Shown piece by piece: positions 58,494 through 64,000 of a stretch of DNA of 64,000 nucleotides. The DNA comes from Strigamia acuminata. Its lineage: Eukaryota > Arthropoda > Chilopoda > Geophilomorpha > Linotaeniidae. Numbering within the stretch: position 1 is the stretch's first letter; every line of letters begins with the position of its first letter. The notes beneath the pieces were generated by a model. That model saw only the letters and a list, made by a program, of their open reading frames with translations, was not told where the DNA came from and did no database searches. Where the stretch lies: positions 1,056,501-1,120,500 of the forward strand of contig OX442320.1 in the NCBI GenBank assembly GCA_949358305.1, read 5' to 3'. A program made the translations under genes and the position numbers.

Positions 58494-59320
58494 TCATTTG
58501 GTAAAGATGTCCGCGACGTTGTGCTCGCTGGACACTTTGCGGAGATCGAAACAGCCTGCCGTATACCATTCCCTAAGCCAGTGATACTTGACGCGGATAT
58601 GCTTCGTCTTCGAGTTTTCCACGTCGTTAGATGTGAATTGTATGCTGGCTAGGGCATCGGAGTAAATAATCGGACGAGACAGGCGGTTAAGAATCGGGAA
58701 TTCGGTGAAGATGTTGTCGAGCCAAAAGGTTTCCTTCACGCATTCAACTAGGGCGAGGAATTCGGCTTCCATAGTTGAACACGCGACAGTCGATTGTTTT
58801 CGACACGACCAGCCAATTGGCACATTCCCGATATATGTTATGAAGCCGCCGAAACTTAAAGATGTCGCCAGGTCGCTAGCCCACGAGGCATCCACATAAG
58901 CCCATAACTGACTCGATACACAGTTGGAAAGTTCGATGCAATAGTCCGAAGTATTGGCTACATATTGGAGAACTTGTAGAAGGGCACGAATATGTGAATT
59001 GTCGTAGCACGTGTTGAATTGTGAAAGCGAGATGACTGAAAATAAGATGTCGGGGCGCGTTCGTGATGCCAGAAACAGCAGTGACCCGATGAGTGAGCGG
59101 TAGGGAAAATCGATCAGGTCCTCGGTCGATGCTCGAACTAATGTTGTTCCGGGTGTGACTGGCACTTTCACGAGTCGATTGGTCGATGTTCCATATTTTT
59201 GCACGAGTTTAGCGATGTACGCACGTTGAGAAATGTAAGTGCGTCCCATCTCGCGGATAAACTCGACTCCTAGCAGTTTGGTGATTGGACCGAGGTTGAC
59301 GATGAAGAGTTGCAATGGCC
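58494..59320 (-). pseudogene. Copia-3 Pol remnant: end of RT and RNase H
   Basis: About 275 codons collinear with Copia-1 residues from the RT C-terminus (LGPIT, LLGVEF) through RNase H. The RNase H motifs are present: YVDAS, MEAEF, YSDA and NVADIFTK. The upstream part is cut off at about 59320 by the Copia-2 LTR, so the Met near 59315 is not a real start. The frame ends at TGA exactly where Copia-1 and Copia-2 have a conserved Trp (TKW), and similarity continues beyond it, so this is probably a Trp-to-stop change. It is clearly more diverged from Copia-1 and Copia-2 than those are from each other, so it represents a different family. Confidence 0.88.
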
Positions 59321-59646
59321 TGTGCGCTGTCGAAATAACTCGGAAACATCATTTTGGCTGGGCGGATAAATCGGACACGCGTCCGCCATCTTTTATTACA
59401 AAAGTAAGTGTGTTACATAAAAACCTGGTTCAAGGCTAATCGCCCTCGATCTCAAACACAATGAAATCATAGAACAAATCATTGTTTCAATACACTGACT
59501 TGTTCTTTACAGAAAGACAAAACTAATGGATAAAACAAACAGAACAACATAAACAATAAGTGCTCATTTGAGCAGATGACAGGTTGTGTGTGTTGTCACG
59601 TAAACTACGCGGATGCGAGGACAAACAGGAAAACGTCAACCTAACA
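59321..59646 (-). repeat. Copia-2 3' LTR (about 326 bp)
   Basis: The minus strand starts TGTTAGGTTGACG at 59646 and ends GCGCACA at 59321. It contains AATAAAAGATGGCGGACGC (59397-59379), identical to Copia-1, although the rest of the LTR is not alignable by eye. It is preceded by the polypurine tract GAAGGGGGAT (59657-59648 region). Confidence 0.82.
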
Positions 59647-59663
59647 AATCCCCCTTCGTTTAG

Positions 59664-62600
59664 CTATTTGTCAATTACAAAGATGTATTCGCATAGCGCG
59701 TTCAATCTGGATTTAGCTAACCATTTCGTCAGAATATCCGCGACATTTAATTCGCCAGAAACATGCTCGATTAAAAACGTTCCTTTCTCAAACCAATCTC
59801 TAACGAAATGGAGCTTCACGTCTATATGTTTGTTTGCCCTGTTCTCGATCCTATTCTTACAGTATTGGATAGCCGGCTGGCTATCCGCAAAAACACAGGG
59901 CGTATTTCGCTCGAGACAAAACATTATCTTCGCGTCGTAAAGGCGCTCGAGCCAAATAACTTCTTTCACCCCATCGACCACGGCGAGAAATTCGCTCTCC
60001 ATGATCGACAGGGAGGTCATCGATTGTTTGTGGCAATTCCACGAGATGGGAATGCCACCCATATAGACAATATGTCCCCCAAAGCTTCGTCGTCTGTCTT
60101 GATCTAGGGCAAACGACGCGTCAGTGTAAACTGTCAAATTCTCGTTTTTACAGTTCGATAAGTTAATCGAATAATTCGACGTGGTGGCCAAATATCGCAG
60201 GACCTGCAGTAACATATTGACATGGCGCGTCGAATGCGTCTCGTTATACTGGGAAAGCACTATTACTGAAAACAGTATGTCGGGTCTGGTTCGGCTGGCG
60301 ATGAACAACAGACTTCCGACCAGAGATCTGTACGGGGATGAGGTGTCGGCTTTTTCCCCGGTTCTTACACCTTGAATCATGGTTCCCGGGGTTACTGGAA
60401 CCTTTACTCGATGGCACGAGTCAATCCCGTACGCTTTGCAAAGCTTTTCAATATATTTCCGTTGGTGGATTTTAATCATGCCCCCGGACCTATCAAACTC
60501 AATTCCTAAAAGTAAAGTTACGGGCCCCAGACTCACTACTTCAAACGATTCCCGTAACCACTTCAAAACGCATTGTTCCACATAGTCATCCTTGGAAAAC
60601 AACACGATATCGTCCACGTAAAAGATGACTATTGCATCGTTGTCTAGGGCATAGACACAGTTTAAACCCAACAACGGTTGAAAGCCCAATTCAAGTAGTC
60701 GTATGTGGAGGACCTGGTACCACATACGACCGGACTGGTGTAATCCATAAAGTGCTTTTAAAAGCATCCAGCATTTATGCTTATTATGGGCGGTACGATA
60801 TCCCTTGGGGATCTCCATGTACTGTACCGTATCGAGGTCCCCGTAAAGGTACGCGGCCTTGATATCCAGGTGTAAATCCCGCCATCCCTTGAGTATCACC
60901 AAAGTGCAAAAGAACACTATCACTAGCACAAAGTTGACGACGGGGGAGAACACCTCCGTAAAGTCAACTCCGGGCTTTTGCTTAAAGCCCTGTGCGACGA
61001 GTCGGGCTCGGTAGCGTTGGATAACACCCGTGTGGTCGCGCTTCATTTTGTATATCCATTTCGATCCCAAGAGAGTCGTACCCTCGTCTAAAGTTGTTTT
61101 GTCAACTTCCTTGTAAACCGTTCTTTCATCGAACACATCAATTTCCTCTCTCATGGCTTTTATCCAATCAGGACGCTTGACGTGGTACATGGCTTCTTCG
61201 TAGGTTTCCGGCTCGACGGCACAGAAACCTGCAAACCCTAACGGTTCACCGTCCCCCTCTAATGTCTTAAAGTCAAATAAGGTCGCATCATATGCGTACC
61301 CTTCTTCATCGCACCACCGTGCGATATCAACTCGACTTCTTATCTTATCCTTTAAGGGCGTGATGTAAACAACATCTATTTGTCCCGCCGTCGCTCCGTC
61401 TTTGCGGACGGATGCGCGTCGTTCCCATTCCGCCATGTTTAACGGCAGTAGTTCCGGATGTAACATCACGTTCCCTTGCTTTTTCCTTGATCGTGATCCA
61501 CGCCGTGTTTGAATCCCAGGAGGAATTTCAGGTTCCCCATCATTGTCAGGATAGATGTTGAAGTAATTCCCATCATCCCCCTTCGCCCCACCAATTTCTT
61601 CAACAGGCTCATCCCCTGTATCCCCGTCCCCAAGAATGGGGTTCCCCTCAACGGGCATGAGTGGGGGTTGCTGAGCTGCCTGTTTAGCGACTGGCCTCAA
61701 TTCAGGTCTAAGAGTAGGCTTTGGGGTCGTGGGCAATGCGGGTTTCACTTTCTGCTGCGGAGCAGGTTGTGGAACCTCCTGTATCGCAGGAGGGGGTTCC
61801 GGGATTTCCGCCGGAATTGGGTCACCGACAACACTGTCGTCGTCAGAAAATGACCCATTGAACGAGTCCGAACTCGAAGTATCAAAGTCATTCTCCAATT
61901 CAGGCGACGTAACCGTCCCTAATTCAAACCAGAAATTGTTTTCAAAAATTTTGACGTGTTTAGACAAAAACACCTGATTTTTATTTGGATCCCAAATTCT
62001 GTAGCCGCGTGTAGAAGCGGCATATCCAATTAATGCCCCAGCCCATGCCCTGTCTTGTAATTTCCCACCCCGAGTCTGAGATGGGATATGGACATAAGTC
62101 AATGAGCCAATGCACTTGACATGGCGAAGGGACAATTTCTTATTGTAAAACACAGAATAAGGTGTTTTTCCCCCAATTCCCGTATGTGGAAAACGGTTTT
62201 TCAGATATACAACTGAAACGGCAAGCTCTGCCCATAGAGTGGCGGGAAATTTATTCTCAAAAAGAAGTGCCCGAGTACCATTAAGAATGGTACGGTTCGC
62301 CCGTTCGGCGACCGAATTCATTTCTGGGCTGTATGCATTAGTCCTCATACACTTAAGCCCAATTGTCGCCACATAATCGTCCCATTGTCTAGATATGAAC
62401 TCCCCTCCATTATCAGTTTTTATAGCCTTTACCTTCTTAGAGGTCGTTCGCTCAACTTCAAGTAGCCACCGCTTGAAATGTCCTAAAACGTCACTTTTCC
62501 GTTTCATGATGATTATCCACATAAAGCGGGAAAAATCATCGATGAGAATGAGATAATAGTACGCCCCACCCAATGTTTGAACTGGCGCGGGGCCCCACAC

Positions 62601-64000
62601 GTCTAAGTGCACTATTTCCAAAATACTTTTTGTCGTAATTCCAATTATTGGGGGAAAACTAGCACGTGTACTCTTCGCCCTGGCGCAAAAGTCACACGTC
62701 GACAACTCCTTATTCGAGAGTTTCAGCCCAAAAACATCAGTTGACTTTTCTAATCCCGCAATTCCCTTTGCATTTAAATGCCCTAGGCGGGAGTGCCAAA
62801 TGTCCATCGTTTGAGCCTTATCTTTCTTGTCAAAAGTTTTAACCCCATTAGTAGAATTGTTCCCATTCTCTGCTTTGTCTGCATTGTTCTGCACAATTGA
62901 ACTTGCCTCCTTAGAGGCATTGGCAGTCTTTGCCTTAATTTTATTCGAAACATTCGCTTGCGCATTAGTCGTAACATTCGCAGGCGCGTTGTTCGCAACA
63001 CTCGCTTGCCCCTTTATCGCTGGTGCAGGTTTCCCTGACTCACTCGAATTTTGGGTTAATGCGTCCTTAAAACTAGGGTATGTTAGTATCGAATTTACAA
63101 CTTCATCGCCTTTTATAAGCGGACTAGAAGACACTGTCGCAGCCTGTTGCGCAGGTAATGCGGCAGTGTTCACAGGGGAAATACGACAATTGACCTTATA
63201 CATCCGATCACTCGTGCGTTCCGCAGTGATGGAAGGGTCATCAATTTTGTCGTTATAAATAACCATTTTGCCATTTTTAATCATGGTCGTTGCCCCAGCT
63301 TCATCCGTGCGACCCAACGAAATCAAATTCTTCCTAAAGTTGGGTGCATAAAATACATTATGCAATGTAATTGCACGGGTGCGGGTTCCATAAATCGATG
63401 TCAACGTCACATTTCCTATTCCTTCGATTCTCGACTTTCCTTCTCCCTGTTGCACGTGGCCAGTTAATGGCTTGAAGTCGGAGAACCAGTCTTTGTTGAA
63501 GGAGAAATGGTCCGTCGCCCCTGTGTCGACGTACCATTGCGAATCATAATTCGCGTGAGACACGTGGGAAGCCGGCACAGGGGGTTGTTGTTGAAGCCAA
63601 ATCGCCGCGGAGTAATAAGAGACTGGAGAGTCACTGAATATGTCAGCCTGTGTGACAGTGGCCTTTTGCTGGCCTCTTCCACGTCCCTTGCCCCGTGGAT
63701 TGCCTCTAAATTGTCCAGTTTGGTTTCCTTTTGCTTGGAATTGCTGTTTCGGTGGAGTAGGGCATTCACGGGCGAAGTGGCCCGTCCCACCGCAAGTAAA
63801 ACAGATGCGTGGGCCGCCGGGTGCATTTCCACCACGTCCGCGTTGTCTTCCGCCTTGGTTAAAGAAGGCACCAGTGTTCTCCAATGGCGCCTTGGAAGGC
63901 ACGCCAAACTCGTCGGTTGTTACATGTAGGCGGTTGTATTCGCCTACCAGGCGTTCCTTGACCGCTGCTGCCGTGAACTCTGTGTCACCCCAGTGATAAA
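59664..64000 (-). CDS. Copia-2 Gag-Pol polyprotein, partial (N-terminus outside window)
   Basis: The frame is open from the stop (59664-59666) through 63998. A GTG at 63902 is not a start, because upstream codons in frame still match Copia-1 Gag (YHWGD, GEYNRL). Motifs by position: CCHC knuckle about 63800-63755; protease DTGATDHFS near 63525; integrase core D at 62601-62603, D at 62412-62414 and E at 62304-62306, with exact D-62-D-35-E spacing; a Pro-rich linker about 61860-61660; RT YVDD with its two Asp at 60609-60614; RNase H with the first Asp at 60120-60122, MESEF near 60000 and a final NVADILTKW near 59735. All visible catalytic residues are intact. The order Gag-PR-IN-RT-RH is that of Copia. 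The product is very similar to Copia-1. Confidence 0.94.
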   Translation of the reverse strand, partial: YHWGDTEFTAAAVKERLVGEYNRLHVTTDEFGVPSKAPLENTGAFFNQGGRQRGRGGNAPGGPRICFTCGGTGHFARECPTPPKQQFQAKGNQTGQFRGNPRGKGRGRGQQKATVTQADIFSDSPVSYYSAAIWLQQQPPVPASHVSHANYDSQWYVDTGATDHFSFNKDWFSDFKPLTGHVQQGEGKSRIEGIGNVTLTSIYGTRTRAITLHNVFYAPNFRKNLISLGRTDEAGATTMIKNGKMVIYNDKIDDPSITAERTSDRMYKVNCRISPVNTAALPAQQAATVSSSPLIKGDEVVNSILTYPSFKDALTQNSSESGKPAPAIKGQASVANNAPANVTTNAQANVSNKIKAKTANASKEASSIVQNNADKAENGNNSTNGVKTFDKKDKAQTMDIWHSRLGHLNAKGIAGLEKSTDVFGLKLSNKELSTCDFCARAKSTRASFPPIIGITTKSILEIVHLDVWGPAPVQTLGGAYYYLILIDDFSRFMWIIIMKRKSDVLGHFKRWLLEVERTTSKKVKAIKTDNGGEFISRQWDDYVATIGLKCMRTNAYSPEMNSVAERANRTILNGTRALLFENKFPATLWAELAVSVVYLKNRFPHTGIGGKTPYSVFYNKKLSLRHVKCIGSLTYVHIPSQTRGGKLQDRAWAGALIGYAASTRGYRIWDPNKNQVFLSKHVKIFENNFWFELGTVTSPELENDFDTSSSDSFNGSFSDDDSVVGDPIPAEIPEPPPAIQEVPQPAPQQKVKPALPTTPKPTLRPELRPVAKQAAQQPPLMPVEGNPILGDGDTGDEPVEEIGGAKGDDGNYFNIYPDNDGEPEIPPGIQTRRGSRSRKKQGNVMLHPELLPLNMAEWERRASVRKDGATAGQIDVVYITPLKDKIRSRVDIARWCDEEGYAYDATLFDFKTLEGDGEPLGFAGFCAVEPETYEEAMYHVKRPDWIKAMREEIDVFDERTVYKEVDKTTLDEGTTLLGSKWIYKMKRDHTGVIQRYRARLVAQGFKQKPGVDFTEVFSPVVNFVLVIVFFCTLVILKGWRDLHLDIKAAYLYGDLDTVQYMEIPKGYRTAHNKHKCWMLLKALYGLHQSGRMWYQVLHIRLLELGFQPLLGLNCVYALDNDAIVIFYVDDIVLFSKDDYVEQCVLKWLRESFEVVSLGPVTLLLGIEFDRSGGMIKIHQRKYIEKLCKAYGIDSCHRVKVPVTPGTMIQGVRTGEKADTSSPYRSLVGSLLFIASRTRPDILFSVIVLSQYNETHSTRHVNMLLQVLRYLATTSNYSINLSNCKNENLTVYTDASFALDQDRRRSFGGHIVYMGGIPISWNCHKQSMTSLSIMESEFLAVVDGVKEVIWLERLYDAKIMFCLERNTPCVFADSQPAIQYCKNRIENRANKHIDVKLHFVRDWFEKGTFLIEHVSGELNVADILTKWLAKSRLNALCEYIFVIDK

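Larger units (their letters stand above)
41543..59320 (-). mobile_element. Copia-3: old Copia element, split by nested insertions
   Basis: Reading on the minus strand, its visible parts are the RT/RNase H remnant (59320-58494), a polypurine tract, and a 3' LTR starting at 58235. That LTR is interrupted by BEL-2 after 29 bp and continues at 42066 down to 41543. The LTR ends are inverted (TGTTGGTC ... GACCTACA), and about 549 bp remain after removing BEL-2 and one caca. It abuts satellite with a candidate 5-bp target copy aagtc (41538-41542). The other end lies beyond the window because Copia-2 interrupts it at about 59320. It is the host for both BEL-2 and Copia-2, so it is older than both. 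Confidence 0.8.
59321..64000 (-). mobile_element. Copia-2: Copia element, 5' part outside the window
   Basis: Minus-strand element with its 3' LTR at 59321-59646, a polypurine tract and an open polyprotein frame to the window edge. It is inserted in Copia-3 pol. The expected 5-bp target copy is tggcc (59316-59320), but its partner lies outside the window, so the LTR end could be off by a few bases. Confidence 0.9.

Noticed and set aside
59315-59315. Met codon as the start of a 273-codon Copia-3 protein
   Set aside because: Position lies in the middle of the RT region, next to the Copia-2 insertion junction; the true upstream sequence is displaced beyond the window.
63464-63929. Overlapping ORFs of about 140 codons on both strands at the window end
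   Set aside because: Shadow frames of the Copia-2 polyprotein, which is open through the same interval with clear motifs.

Overview
This window is repeat-dominated eukaryotic DNA, most likely from an arthropod and probably an insect. The evidence is a tandem satellite, BEL/Pao and Copia LTR retrotransposons, primer sites matching metazoan initiator tRNA-Met and tRNA-His, and one LTR with an arthropod-style TATA plus TCAGT initiator. I see no host protein gene, tRNA, rRNA, CRISPR or bacterial feature. The species cannot be fixed from the sequence.

Left part (1-41542): one AT-rich satellite array of about 30.6 kb with 140-bp monomers and a 147-bp variant class. It is split by two BEL/Pao insertions. 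The first is a full-length, apparently intact element, BEL-1 (11467-20800, + strand): 1568-bp LTRs differing at one noticed base, a tttg target duplication and a 1744-codon gag-pol ORF. The second is a solo LTR of a sister subfamily (38001-39572, agtc duplication). Monomer subtypes are arranged in higher-order repeats: 427-bp trimers x4, 560-bp tetramers x2, and a 3269-bp block repeated at a 3983-bp period.

Right part (41543-64000): a nest of LTR elements. A Copia element here called Copia-3 (- strand) inserted in the satellite, so the array edge at 41542 is really an insertion junction. Its 3' LTR was then split by a 16.1-kb BEL/Pao-like element, BEL-2 (42067-58206, - strand, 1749-bp LTRs, caca duplication). 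BEL-2 has a perfect tRNA-His-type primer site but about 5 kb of internal sequence with no recognisable gag-pol, which makes it a large non-autonomous element. BEL-2 itself holds a Ty3/gypsy-like solo LTR (45917-46386) and an intact Copia element, Copia-1 (48812-55931, + strand, ataac duplication, 1612-codon polyprotein). To the right, the Copia-3 RT/RNase H remnant (58494-59320) is cut by Copia-2 (- strand, 59321 to beyond the window), whose polyprotein ORF is open to the window edge.

Working together: BEL-1 and Copia-1 each carry a complete Gag, protease, integrase, RT and RNase H set and could be autonomous. Copia-2 looks intact as far as it is visible. BEL-2 and the solo LTRs would depend on proteins supplied in trans. 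Element names are local labels. Family assignments rest on domain order, motifs, LTR ends, target duplications and primer sites read by eye; nothing was searched against a database.
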